Source: an uncultured Chitinophagaceae bacterium (GTDB taxonomy: Bacteria > Bacteroidota > Bacteroidia > Chitinophagales > Chitinophagaceae). Taken from it: a stretch of 64,000 nucleotides of DNA. Each line of letters opens with the position of its first letter. Positions within the stretch are counted from its first letter, which is position 1. The DNA is taken from contig CALGAP010000011.1 of NCBI GenBank assembly GCA_937958995.1, positions 124,001 to 188,000 on the forward strand, in the 5' to 3' direction. Under the pieces are notes generated by a model that did no database searches, was not told the DNA's origin, and saw only the letters and a program-made list of their open reading frames with translations. Below are positions 7,973 to 15,675 of this stretch, piece by piece. The translations under genes were made by a program, and so were the position numbers.

Positions 7973-8002
7973 CAAAAATAACGGATAAATATTTATCTCA
8001 AA
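7973..8002 (-). promoter_or_regulatory. Promoter of the pheA leader/operon with palindromic spacer
   Basis: On the minus strand a TTTG box (8002-7999) is followed by 18 nt and then TATTTTTG (7980-7973). This matches the Bacteroidota consensus TTTG-N(about 19)-TAnnTTTG. The spacer contains a perfect 14-nt palindrome, GATAAATATTTATC (7984-7997), a good candidate for a repressor site between the two boxes. Confidence 0.75.
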
Positions 8003-8013
8003 AATTTTTTAAC

Positions 8014-8027
8014 CTAACGTACGTTAG
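8014..8027. promoter_or_regulatory. 14-nt perfect palindrome CTAACGTACGTTAG
   Basis: Lies 11 bases upstream of the -33 box of the pheA leader promoter and 18 bases past the stop of the preceding hypothetical gene. It could be a regulator site for the aromatic operon or part of the terminator of the upstream gene; on the minus strand it is followed by an A/T-rich stretch. The sequence alone does not decide. Confidence 0.35.
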
Positions 8028-8045
8028 CTCGCCTGCTGAAACCCG

Positions 8046-8609
8046 CTACCGGAGCCGTTTTTGCATCTGTTCATCAATCTTTTTGAAAAGATGAAAGGGC
8101 TTGTAGGTGCGCCAGTTCTCGATCTCCATCAGCTCCAGGTAACGGTGAAGCTTGGCCCTTTTGAAGTCGTACTGCGTTTGTTCCGGCATGTTCAGCACCA
8201 CTATCCAGCCCGCTTCATCGGTCACTTCTTCAAACCACTCCTGGTAATAATCTTTATCGCCGCTGTGGAAGTTCAGTACGTTTTCGGTGATGAGGATAAA
8301 CTTAGTGATCCCCTGCTGGAAGAATACATCGGTCACCTCGCGCTTCAGCTCCATGATATCATTCTCGATGGCATCGTTCCATTCGCCGATCAGTTCAATC
8401 ACTGCATATTTTTCATCATAATCGGCCAGCAGCACTTTCAGGTACATGGTGCGGGAGCCGAAATCATCCCACTGTGGATGTATATAATAGTTGTAAACAG
8501 TCTGCGAGAACTCAAATTCAGAATATACTCTTCCATAGAACGGTGATCTCTCGTCCTGCTCACTGACATAAATATGTCGCCAATTGTAAAATGGTTCTAT
8601 ATCGTGCAT
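8046..8609 (-). CDS. Conserved-looking hypothetical protein
   Basis: 187 aa, not assigned to a family. It is a soluble acidic/aromatic protein rich in Tyr, Trp, Asp and Glu, with no signal peptide or membrane segment. A central hydrophobic strand pattern (TMYLKVLLADYDEKYAVIEL) alternates with an acidic helix, followed by ITKFILITENVLNFH and GWIVVLNMPEQ; this looks like an alpha/beta fold. The last 30 residues are basic. It stands alone between the T9SS protein gene and the pheA leader. I can offer no function. Confidence 0.75.
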   Translation of the reverse strand: MHDIEPFYNWRHIYVSEQDERSPFYGRVYSEFEFSQTVYNYYIHPQWDDFGSRTMYLKVLLADYDEKYAVIELIGEWNDAIENDIMELKREVTDVFFQQGITKFILITENVLNFHSGDKDYYQEWFEEVTDEAGWIVVLNMPEQTQYDFKRAKLHRYLELMEIENWRTYKPFHLFKKIDEQMQKRLR

Positions 8610-8615
8610 ATATGA

Positions 8616-8642
8616 CTATGGATAGCTTGTGCCCATCCATAG
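8616..8642. promoter_or_regulatory. 8-bp perfect inverted repeat upstream of the hypothetical gene
   Basis: CTATGGAT (8616-8623) and ATCCATAG (8635-8642), separated by 11 bases, lie 7 bases before the start codon at 8609. It would fold as a hairpin in the 5' leader or serve as a dimeric protein site. Confidence 0.35.
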
Positions 8643-8692
8643 CCCCAATATACAGCGTTCGGCAAGGCGTTTCCAAATATTTGTTGAAGATT

Positions 8693-9934
8693 TTATTTCT
8701 CCACGACCAACCTCTCGGCGAAGATTGTTTTTTGGGTATTGTTTAACACTTTCACCAGGTAAGTACCATTGGCGATCGTGTTGCGCAGATCGATCTCCGT
8801 AGTTTGTCCGTGGTTCTGTACCTGCACGGACTTTTGAGAGAGCAATCGTCCGGTCAGATCCACCACCTGTATTTCATACCTGCCCAACGGACTGTTATTA
8901 AAGCTCACCCTGAAGCGGCCGGTGGTGGCGGGATTGGGATACATACCTATCTTATCGTTACGCACTATCTCACGTTCGAACAGTTCAATAGGTTTTGTCA
9001 GTTTAGGTGTAAAGGCCAGGTTGCCATTGGCCAGGTCCGATGCATTGAATACCGGCGTAGATGTTTCAATTTTTGTCGCGGTCCAGTCTTTCATATCCAC
9101 GCGGTAATAGTTCTCGAAATTATTGGCGCTGCTCAGCACCAGGTAGCCTTCATCATCCACCACGGCGCCATTGGCGGTAAACTTCTCGGGCAATCCCTGG
9201 ATCTTCCCGATATGAGTTGCAATTTTTGATTGAATATTTATTTTGAACACATGCTGAAATGCTGAAATCACATACAGGTTGCCTTGCGCATCGGCAATCA
9301 TATCGCCGCCCCAGCTTGTTTGTTTGTCGTGTATGGAAACGGTGTTATTGGCATCGTCCCGCACACTGCCGAGGTCTTCAATCAACGGTTTCTTACCGGT
9401 GGTGAAGCGCACAAAGTGATGGCCGTCATTACTCATAGCATATCCATTTCCATCGGCAGCTATCACCATGCGGGTGATATGCAGGCTTTCATTGCTGATC
9501 TGTTGCACCAGGCTGAAGCTTTCGTCCTGGAAATAATAAATCTTTGGTTCTTTGCCCGAAAGATCAATATAACGAAGCTGGTTGATGTACATCGGAGTAT
9601 AGTAGAGCCGCTTGTGTTTGGCATCGTAAGCCAATGCGGCAGACATGGTGCTGAGCGGAAGAGCGTTCTGATCTTTCACCACGCCTTTGGCATCGGTCAC
9701 TGCCAGTTCGCGGCCGCTGCGCGCGTGATATACTTTATAAGCGGTGAGTAATTTACTGTCGACAATAGTGCGTACCAGTTCGCCGGTATTGATATCAACC
9801 AGTTTTATTTCTGTCCACTGGTAAGTTCCTTTCTCAGCACTCGTAATTGCAAATGCGAGCGATTGTTTTTTTTGCGCGGTAGCAGATAGAGCAAGCAATA
9901 CGACGCAACAGGCGGGTAAAAATATATGCCTCAT
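8693..9934 (-). CDS. Secreted beta-propeller-like protein with type IX secretion sorting domain
   Basis: 413 aa. The Sec signal peptide has a hydrophobic run (IFLPACCVVLLALSATAQ). The middle 300 residues look like repeated beta-blades (YYTPMYINQLRYIDLSG, DAQGNLYVISAF, DDEGYLVLSSANNF), in the manner of WD/NHL-like surface proteins. The C-terminal 80 residues are a type A sorting domain: YPNPATTGRF, YEIQVVDLTGRLL and NGTYLVKVLN. The protein should cross the inner membrane by Sec and the outer membrane by the Por/T9SS machinery, then be attached or released. Substrate unknown. It is far enough from murQ (98 bases) to be a separate unit. Confidence 0.85.
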   Translation of the reverse strand: MRHIFLPACCVVLLALSATAQKKQSLAFAITSAEKGTYQWTEIKLVDINTGELVRTIVDSKLLTAYKVYHARSGRELAVTDAKGVVKDQNALPLSTMSAALAYDAKHKRLYYTPMYINQLRYIDLSGKEPKIYYFQDESFSLVQQISNESLHITRMVIAADGNGYAMSNDGHHFVRFTTGKKPLIEDLGSVRDDANNTVSIHDKQTSWGGDMIADAQGNLYVISAFQHVFKINIQSKIATHIGKIQGLPEKFTANGAVVDDEGYLVLSSANNFENYYRVDMKDWTATKIETSTPVFNASDLANGNLAFTPKLTKPIELFEREIVRNDKIGMYPNPATTGRFRVSFNNSPLGRYEIQVVDLTGRLLSQKSVQVQNHGQTTEIDLRNTIANGTYLVKVLNNTQKTIFAERLVVEK

Positions 9935-9969
9935 AAGCCATGCGATTTAATGGTAAAAGGATGGCTTAT
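9933..9969 (-). promoter_or_regulatory. 9-bp hairpin overlapping the start codon of the T9SS protein gene
   Basis: ATAAGCCAT (9933-9941) and ATGGCTTAT (9961-9969) are perfect inverted arms separated by 19 bases. In the mRNA the 3' arm includes the first two bases of the ATG (9934-9932), so the folded form would hide the start. Translational control is an inference. Confidence 0.35.
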
Positions 9970-10032
9970 AAGTTACGCCATTTTGGAGGAAGCAGCAACT
10001 GAAAAATGCCCGGCGGCAACAGTATTGGATGA

Positions 10033-10905
10033 TTACGACTGGCGGGGAGCCAGGGCATCTACGGCCTTTTTCACGCTGCCATAGCTCAGCAGCAGCTCTT
10101 TGGCCTTTTCGTAATCTTCTATACCGGTTCTTTCCATCACCATGCGTGTGCCGCGATCGATGATCTTGTTGTTTGTTAACTGCATGTTCACCATCTTGTT
10201 ATCTTCCACGCGACCGATCTGGATCATTACGGCGGTGGAGATCATGTTGAGCACTAGTTTTTGTGCTGTACCGCTCTTCATGCGCGTGCTGCCAGTCACG
10301 AACTCGGGACCTACCACTACTTCTACGGGGAATTCTGCAGCGGCAGCTAACGGTGACCCATAGTTACAAGTGATGCAGCCTGTGGTGATGCCTCTTTTTC
10401 TTGCTTGTTCCACAGCGCCAATCACATACGGCGTGGTGCCGCTGGCGGCGATGCCGATCACCACGTCTTTATCGTTGATGAAATACTGTTCGAGGTCGGC
10501 CCATCCTTGCTCCCAGTCATCTTCTGCCTGTTCTACAGGGAGTTGAATCGCTTTTTCACCGCCGGCAATCAAACCGATTACCAGTCCGTGAGGAAGACCA
10601 TAAGTGGGTGGAATTTCGCTGGCATCGAGAATACCGAGGCGGCCGCTGGTGCCGGCGCCCACATAGAACAATCGTCCGCCTGCCAGCATTTTATCGGTAA
10701 TGGCAGACACGAGTTTCTCAATCTGGGGAATAGCTTTTTCAACCGCTAACGGTACGGTCTTGTCTTCTTTATTCATGTTTACCAGCAGTTCGCGCACGCT
10801 CATCTTCTCCAGGTGGCGGTAATTACTGCTTTCTTCGGTAACCTTCTTAAACTCTGGCATGCGTTGCTGGTTCGGTTGTTGATCTTGTCTTGAAGTGTTG
10901 CTCAT
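10033..10905 (-). CDS. murQ: N-acetylmuramic acid 6-phosphate etherase
   Basis: Cleaves the D-lactyl ether of MurNAc-6-P to give GlcNAc-6-P and lactate, a peptidoglycan recycling step. 290 aa SIS-domain protein. The signature AGTSGRLGILDASEIPPTYG is near residues 83-102. GTAQKLVLNMISTAVMI and the C-terminal helices, including DRGTRMVMERTG, are typical. Only 45 bases separate it from the sugar kinase gene upstream, so the two are probably co-transcribed and act in sequence on cell-wall amino sugars. Confidence 0.95.
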   Translation of the reverse strand: MSNTSRQDQQPNQQRMPEFKKVTEESSNYRHLEKMSVRELLVNMNKEDKTVPLAVEKAIPQIEKLVSAITDKMLAGGRLFYVGAGTSGRLGILDASEIPPTYGLPHGLVIGLIAGGEKAIQLPVEQAEDDWEQGWADLEQYFINDKDVVIGIAASGTTPYVIGAVEQARKRGITTGCITCNYGSPLAAAAEFPVEVVVGPEFVTGSTRMKSGTAQKLVLNMISTAVMIQIGRVEDNKMVNMQLTNNKIIDRGTRMVMERTGIEDYEKAKELLLSYGSVKKAVDALAPRQS

Positions 10906-10950
10906 CTAGTCTCTAAGAATTTCTTTTCAATGTACAGATAATGCCTTGCG

Positions 10951-11799
10951 TTAGCGCGGCTTTAAGTGATACTTGACCAATCCTTCCATCGGCGCCCGCA
11001 AAATTTTCCCGGGCTCGAACTGGTAAGCATGGCATAATTCAAGTACCACATCTTTAAAAGCCCAGGCCACGCCGCCCGTAAAATTAATAGGCACTTTCCA
11101 TGCTTCAGTATACTTGCAAAGATGAGTAAAGAAAAAATCATTTAAACCATCTTCGATAATATTTTCGATCATAAAATGGTTGCGGTTTTCTGCAAGGAAA
11201 TGCGCAAATGATGCGAGATACCTGTTAGGCATCGGCTTCTTATATACGTTTTCGAGAATTTCCGCTCTATTCGTCTTGTACTTCTGATCGAATTTATAAC
11301 GCAGTTCTTCGTCAAATGTGTTGTACAAATAGTACTGAATTACTTTCTTACCAAGATAAGCCCCGCTGCCCTCGTCGCCGAGTGCATAACCGAGACCCGC
11401 GCTTAACCTGACAATCTTGCGGCCATTGTAGTAGCAGGCAAAACTGCCGGTGCCCAGGCCGCAGGCCATTCCTTTCTCGTGACCGCAAAGTCCGCGCGCC
11501 GCCGCCAGCAGGTCGGTATGCACCTCAATTTTTGCGTTTTTAAACACGCGGGAAATCGCCTTCCTGACCAATCGGGCATTTTCCGGGGCAGCATTGCCGG
11601 TGCCGTAGAAATAGATCGCGTCTATTTGCGGTTTTTTGAGGGATGGTAACAGTTCGTTGCGGAGAATATTTTCAATTTGTTCCTGGTCCAGGAAATAGGG
11701 GCTGATGCCCTGGGTAAAAACAGTTTGGGTTTTCTTTACAGAGTGGGCAAGGCACCATTCACATTTTGTCGCGCCGCTGTCTGCCAACAGTATTGCCAT
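10951..11799 (-). CDS. BadF/BadG-type N-acetylhexosamine kinase (MurNAc/GlcNAc kinase-like)
   Basis: 282 aa ASKHA-fold kinase. The phosphate-1 loop is LLADSGATKCEW, the adenosine/phosphate-2 segment is GLGTGSFACYYNG, and GYALGDEGSGAYLG is the family hallmark. This architecture matches GlcNAc kinase-like proteins and the MurNAc kinases of Bacteroidota. Pairing with murQ supports phosphorylation of MurNAc (or anhydro-MurNAc-derived sugar) to supply MurQ; this is inference from context. A TACCTTCG -7-like element lies at 11849-11856 on the minus strand, about 50 bases before the ATG. Confidence 0.85.
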   Translation of the reverse strand: MAILLADSGATKCEWCLAHSVKKTQTVFTQGISPYFLDQEQIENILRNELLPSLKKPQIDAIYFYGTGNAAPENARLVRKAISRVFKNAKIEVHTDLLAAARGLCGHEKGMACGLGTGSFACYYNGRKIVRLSAGLGYALGDEGSGAYLGKKVIQYYLYNTFDEELRYKFDQKYKTNRAEILENVYKKPMPNRYLASFAHFLAENRNHFMIENIIEDGLNDFFFTHLCKYTEAWKVPINFTGGVAWAFKDVVLELCHAYQFEPGKILRAPMEGLVKYHLKPR

Positions 11800-11848
11800 A
11801 TAAATAATCCTTTTAACAATTCATTCTTAATCAACCACAGCCGTTCAA

Positions 11849-11856
11849 CGAAGGTA
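11849..11856 (-). promoter_or_regulatory. -7-like element TACCTTCG of the kinase-murQ unit
   Basis: Matches the TAnnTTCG variant seen before several genes here (25200, 28699, 59354). No clear -33 box. Confidence 0.4.
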
Positions 11857-11891
11857 AGGCCCCAAATTGAAAATTAATTATGAACTTCGCG

Positions 11892-12003
11892 ATCACGGAT
11901 TTGAAAGGATTACAAAGGATAAGGAACGCGGATTGAAACGCGGATTACAGGATTACGCAGATCACCGGTTTTTCTTAATCCCGAAGCTTTGAATCCGCAT
12001 CAT
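11892..12003. repeat. ATCACGGATT/GCGGATTA degenerate repeat cluster
   Basis: Between the kinase and S41 genes, units such as ATCACGGATT, ACGCGGATTGAAACGCGGATTACAGGATTACG (11928 onward, partly overlapping) and AATCCGCAT recur in direct and inverted order. It is the same family as at 4862-4957. It carries no ORF. It occupies most of the leader region of the S41 protease gene. Confidence 0.5.
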
Positions 12004-12022
12004 AAAAATCGTTGGTTGTTAA

Positions 12023-13612
12023 ATGAAAAGATTACAAGTCTGGATACCATTGCTCTTTTCGCTGGTGCTCGTGGCCGGCATGATGATTGGCTCTGATATC
12101 AGAAAGAATATTCCCGAAACAAGAGGCATCTTTGATACCAGGAAACGCTCCTCGCTGCAAAAAGTGGTTGACCTGCTAAACCTGTATTATGTTGATAAAG
12201 TGGATACTGATACACTCGCCGATGAAGCTATACAGGCCATGCTCAACCAGCTTGATCCGCATTCAGTATATATTCCGCCGTCATACCTCGCCGAACTGAA
12301 TGAAGACCTGCAGGGAAATTTTGAGGGCATTGGCGTGGAGTTTTATATTATTGAAGATACCGTTCATATCATCAACGTGTTACCCAATGGACCCAGCGAC
12401 AAAGCAGGATTGAAGATTGGTGATAAATTCCTGAAAGTGGAAGACAGTGTAGTTGCGGGAAATAATATCGATGGTGATAAAATAAAAAGCCTGTTACGCG
12501 GCCCGGGCGCCAGCAAAGTACGCGTTACCGTAATGCGTAATGGTGAGCCCGTTGAGACCGTGATTACACGCGGCACCATTCCGCTCTATTCTGTTGATGC
12601 CTCTTACATGATCGATAATGAGACCGGATATATTCATCTCAATAAATTTTCGAGCACGACTTATGAAGAGTTTATGCAGGCGATGGAAGACCTGCAGAAA
12701 CAGGGCATGAAAAAACTGGTATTCGACCTGCGTGGCAATGGTGGTGGCATACTGGGAGAAGCGGTGGATATTGCCGATGAATTTTTGAGCGGCAACAAAC
12801 TGATCGTATATACGCAGGGCGATAAGCAGAAAAAAATAAATTATGAATGCAAGCGCCCCGGTCTTTTTGAAACCGGCGAACTGGTGTTGCTGGTCGATGA
12901 AAACTCAGCCTCTGCCAGCGAAGTGGTAGCCGGCGCATTACAGGATTGGGATCGCGCAAAAATTGTAGGTCGCCGCACATTTGGCAAAGGCCTGGTGCAG
13001 GAGCAATTTGACCTGGGCGATGGATCGGCGCTGCGACTCACAGTGGCGCGCTACTATACTCCGCTGGGCCGCAATATTCAAAAGCCTTACGACAGGGGCC
13101 GCGAAGCCTATCGTGAAGATATCAGCAACCGATACCTGAATGGCGAGCTGGTGAACGGCGATACGGTTACAGCCTATAAGATCGGTCCCGAATTCAAGAC
13201 TCCCGGCGGCCGCATTGTGTATGGCGGCGGTGGCATTACGCCTGATTATTTTATTCCTTTCGACACTACGCGTCTTTCATCTAATGTCTATGCCCTGATA
13301 GACGCCCAGCTTTTCGGCCGTTTTATTTATTCCTACTTCCTGCAGCATATGGATTATTTCCAGCGGTTCAATAACCCGCGGGAATTTGCGGCCCGATTTG
13401 ATAAACTCGATGATGCCTGGAACAGCCTGCTGGTTTATGCGGCCAGCCAGGGCGTGAAGGTGGGAGAAATTCCCGCACAAGACCGCAGGCAAATCGAAAA
13501 ACGTATCAAAGTATGGCTGGCCAGGCAGATCTGGAGAACGCAGGGTTTTTATGAAGTAGTCAATATGGACGATCCCGGAGTGCTGACGGCGCTGGAAGTG
13601 CTGAAGAAATAA
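12023..13612 (+). CDS. S41 family C-terminal processing peptidase
   Basis: 529 aa. An N-terminal membrane anchor or signal segment (WIPLLFSLVLVAGMMIGS) is followed by a PDZ domain (about residues 90-180; GIGVEFYIIEDTVHIINVLP, GLKIGDKFLKVED) and the S41 catalytic domain. FDLRGNGGGILGEAVDIADEF, the nucleophile region DENSASASEVVAGALQD and GRRTFGKGLVQEQ (catalytic Lys) are all present. It degrades or trims periplasmic proteins at their C-termini. It stands alone, with a strong terminator straight after its stop. Confidence 0.93.
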   Translation: MKRLQVWIPLLFSLVLVAGMMIGSDIRKNIPETRGIFDTRKRSSLQKVVDLLNLYYVDKVDTDTLADEAIQAMLNQLDPHSVYIPPSYLAELNEDLQGNFEGIGVEFYIIEDTVHIINVLPNGPSDKAGLKIGDKFLKVEDSVVAGNNIDGDKIKSLLRGPGASKVRVTVMRNGEPVETVITRGTIPLYSVDASYMIDNETGYIHLNKFSSTTYEEFMQAMEDLQKQGMKKLVFDLRGNGGGILGEAVDIADEFLSGNKLIVYTQGDKQKKINYECKRPGLFETGELVLLVDENSASASEVVAGALQDWDRAKIVGRRTFGKGLVQEQFDLGDGSALRLTVARYYTPLGRNIQKPYDRGREAYREDISNRYLNGELVNGDTVTAYKIGPEFKTPGGRIVYGGGGITPDYFIPFDTTRLSSNVYALIDAQLFGRFIYSYFLQHMDYFQRFNNPREFAARFDKLDDAWNSLLVYAASQGVKVGEIPAQDRRQIEKRIKVWLARQIWRTQGFYEVVNMDDPGVLTALEVLKK

Positions 13613-13622
13613 TGACAAAAAA

Positions 13623-13650
13623 AAATTCCGAAACCAAGGTTTCGGAATTT
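13623..13650. terminator. Bidirectional intrinsic terminator
   Basis: AAATTCCGAAACC (13623-13635) pairs perfectly with GGTTTCGGAATTT (13638-13650) around a 2-nt turn. It lies 11 bases past the S41 stop and also faces the convergent DUF6249 gene. Confidence 0.8.
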
Positions 13651-13695
13651 GCTTTTCCGGCTATACGTATTTGCTAAGCTAACTGTAAGCGAAAC

Positions 13696-14052
13696 TTAAG
13701 AGGAGCTATCAGATCTGTCGAGCAGTTCCCTTTTCTCGATCTTGTACGAGCTGATCAGTCCCAGTCCACCGCCGATGGCTATCAAGGCGAAATAAATGGC
13801 TTCGTTATCGTACCTGCTTCTCACCAGTACATACTGATCAAGAATATAAGCGAGCAAGAGACCCATGCCTGCACCTACCAGCAGCAAACCCCATTTAAGG
13901 TTGCGATAAGGCGCCGGGCGATTGGCATATTCTTTCGGGTTCATCCCCTTTTCTATCATGGCCAGGTTTTCGCGCTTGTACATATAGACGATGCCAAATA
14001 TCATTGCAAAGAATCCTAAACTGATGAGGACGCCTACGATTTCTCCGTGCAT
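13696..14052 (-). CDS. DUF6249 small membrane protein
   Basis: 118 aa with three predicted membrane segments: GVLISLGFFAMIFGIVYMYK, LLLVGAGMGLLLAYILD and AIYFALIAIGGGLGLISSY. The segment after the first helix (ENLAMIEKGMNPKEY) is the conserved cytoplasmic loop of the DUF6249 family. The family often sits beside ECF sigma factors in Bacteroidota, and an ECF gene lies divergently 290 bases away. The function is unknown; a link to that sigma factor is only contextual. Confidence 0.8.
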   Translation of the reverse strand: MHGEIVGVLISLGFFAMIFGIVYMYKRENLAMIEKGMNPKEYANRPAPYRNLKWGLLLVGAGMGLLLAYILDQYVLVRSRYDNEAIYFALIAIGGGLGLISSYKIEKRELLDRSDSSS

Positions 14053-14221
14053 ATAATTGATTTTTATTGAGTTGATAAATTAATTTCCGGTTCGTTTCTG
14101 TATCAGACTACTGCTATTCTTCCCGGGTTACAGCCTTTTTAAGAAATTTTTTTGCAGTTGCTGTACACAGGGTATGACTACGGCGGGAAGCAGGAGGTTA
14201 CACTGCACGGGGAGAGGCGGC

Positions 14222-14296
14222 GGTTTCGGGTGTAGGCCCCCTCCACCCGCCAACCGAACCCCCAAACCCTAACCCTAAATCCGAAACCCGAAACCC
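14222..14296. repeat. GGTTTCGGG/CCCGAAACC hairpin repeat
   Basis: Second copy of the element at 3050-3146. GGTTTCGGG (14222-14230) and CCCGAAACC (14287-14295) are perfect inverted arms. Between them the right side is a string of AACCC units (CCGAACCCCCAAACCCTAAC). It lies between the divergent DUF6249 and ECF sigma genes. The remaining 170 bases toward DUF6249 show no ORF or clear signal. A TACCTTGT -7-like sequence at 14302 precedes the sigma gene. Confidence 0.6.
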
Positions 14297-14344
14297 TTCC
14301 GTACCTTGTAACCTAATTCAACCGCCCGTAGTCTTATTCTCGTA

Positions 14345-14932
14345 ATGAATACCGGACCGAATGATAATGAGATCATTAGCAGGGTGCTGAAGGGTGAGCA
14401 GGCTTTATATGCAGAATTGGTGAAAAAGTACCAGAACTTTGTATTTACTATATGCCTGCGGTATGCCCCTCACCGTGAGGATGCCGAAGAAATTGCACAG
14501 GATGTGTTTGTAAAAGCATATCGCAGCCTGGCCGATTTCAGGGGCGACTCAAAATTCAGCACGTGGCTATATACTATTGTCACCACGACATGCATCACCT
14601 TCCTGCGCAAGAAAAAACTGGAAGTGCATTCGCTCGACAATGAAAAGGTATTCGAAGTGGCCGACAGCCGCGATTCCGGATTCCGGGCCAACCATGTGGA
14701 ACAGAAGTCGAAGGTGCAGATGGTAAACGAGGCTATTAAACTATTAAGTCCTGACGATGCCAAACTGATCACCTTATTCTATAAAGGCGAACAAAGCCTG
14801 GAAGAAATCGGGCAGATTATGGGACTTGATCCCAATACGGTAAAAGTAAGACTCCACCGGGCACGTGGCAGATTGAAAGAAAAAATGGAGAAGTACTTTG
14901 TACAGGAAGTAAAAGACATTATGAACCAGTAA
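14345..14932 (+). CDS. ECF-type RNA polymerase sigma factor
   Basis: 195 aa with sigma region 2 (YAPHREDAEEIAQDVFVKAY, about residues 39-58) and region 4 with its helix-turn-helix (SLEEIGQIMGLDPNTVKVRL). There are no region 1 or 3 domains. It would direct RNA polymerase to a dedicated promoter set after release from an anti-sigma factor. The membrane protein gene 11 bases downstream is the probable partner. The usual autoregulatory promoter cannot be picked out with confidence. Confidence 0.93.
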   Translation: MNTGPNDNEIISRVLKGEQALYAELVKKYQNFVFTICLRYAPHREDAEEIAQDVFVKAYRSLADFRGDSKFSTWLYTIVTTTCITFLRKKKLEVHSLDNEKVFEVADSRDSGFRANHVEQKSKVQMVNEAIKLLSPDDAKLITLFYKGEQSLEEIGQIMGLDPNTVKVRLHRARGRLKEKMEKYFVQEVKDIMNQ

Positions 14933-14943
14933 CAACAAAACGT

Positions 14944-15462
14944 ATGAATAATCAACCAACCATTGAAGAACGTTTGTGGGAGTATATCGATGGAACCTGC
15001 AAAGCAGAAGAGAAAACGTTCATCGAGCAACTGATAGCTACCAACGAAGAGTGGAGAGCGAAATACCAGGAGTTGCTCGAAGTGCACCAGCTGATGGGCA
15101 ACCTGGAGCTGGACGAACCCTCCATGCGTTTTACTCAGAATGTGATGGAAGGAATCGGCAAACATCATATAGCTCCCGCCGCGCAGTCTTATATCAACAA
15201 AAGGGTGATCTGGGGCATCGGCACATTTTTCCTGCTCAGCATACTCGGTTTCCTGATCTATGGTTTGGGACAAATGGATTGGAGCAGCAGCGGTGACTCA
15301 AAACTGCCCATCGATTTCAGCAAATTTGATCCCAGCGTTTTCCTCAACAATACCTACACCAATATCTTCATGATGGTGAATGTGATTCTCGGACTGGTAT
15401 TGCTCGACATGTACCTCGGCAAAAAGAAAAAGCAACTCAAAAAATTCAACACAGGACATTAA
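14944..15462 (+). CDS. Putative anti-sigma factor, membrane protein
   Basis: 172 aa. A soluble N-terminal segment of about 85 residues has the anti-sigma pattern (IEERLWEYIDGTCKAEEKTF, then a helical stretch) but lacks the zinc HxxxCxxC residues. Membrane helices follow near residues 87-108 (GIGTFFLLSILGFLIYGLG) and 135-158 (NIFMMVNVILGLVLLDMYLG), then a Lys-rich tail. Position directly after the ECF gene supports an anti-sigma role. This is inference from order and topology, as the family itself was not identified. Confidence 0.75.
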   Translation: MNNQPTIEERLWEYIDGTCKAEEKTFIEQLIATNEEWRAKYQELLEVHQLMGNLELDEPSMRFTQNVMEGIGKHHIAPAAQSYINKRVIWGIGTFFLLSILGFLIYGLGQMDWSSSGDSKLPIDFSKFDPSVFLNNTYTNIFMMVNVILGLVLLDMYLGKKKKQLKKFNTGH

Positions 15463-15500
15463 GCACAGGCTGTAGACAGATCAAAGCTTACAACTCGCTT

Positions 15501-15556
15501 GGTGATCTTATCACCAGGTTCGGTATGCCCTTCCGGTTCTCCGGAGGGGCCTTTTT
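15501..15556 (+). terminator. Intrinsic terminator of the sigma/anti-sigma unit
   Basis: GCCCTTCCGG (15527-15536), loop TTCT and CCGGAGGGGC (15541-15550) form a 10-bp stem with one G-U pair, followed by five U. A smaller hairpin, GGTGAT-CTT-ATCACC, precedes it (15501-15515). Confidence 0.75.
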
Positions 15557-15595
15557 GAATGTTGAAATTCAAGATGAATTTGAATGTGAATAGAG

Positions 15596-15657
15596 GGAAG
15601 GTCAAGTGACAGGTGGGCCATCTATGGGGCAGTAGGCCCACCTGGGGTTGACCTTCC
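15596..15657. repeat. Two-tier extragenic palindrome
   Basis: Outer arms GGAAGGTCAA (15596-15605) and TTGACCTTCC (15648-15657) pair perfectly. Inner arms CAGGTGGGCC (15610-15619) and GGCCCACCTG (15635-15644) also pair perfectly, leaving a 15-nt loop and a small internal loop. It lies 19 bases past the tex stop. There is no U-tract on either strand, so it is not a classical terminator. A role in RNA stability or a mobile palindrome is possible. Confidence 0.6.
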
Positions 15658-15675
15658 AAGTGGAATAGTGAGATT

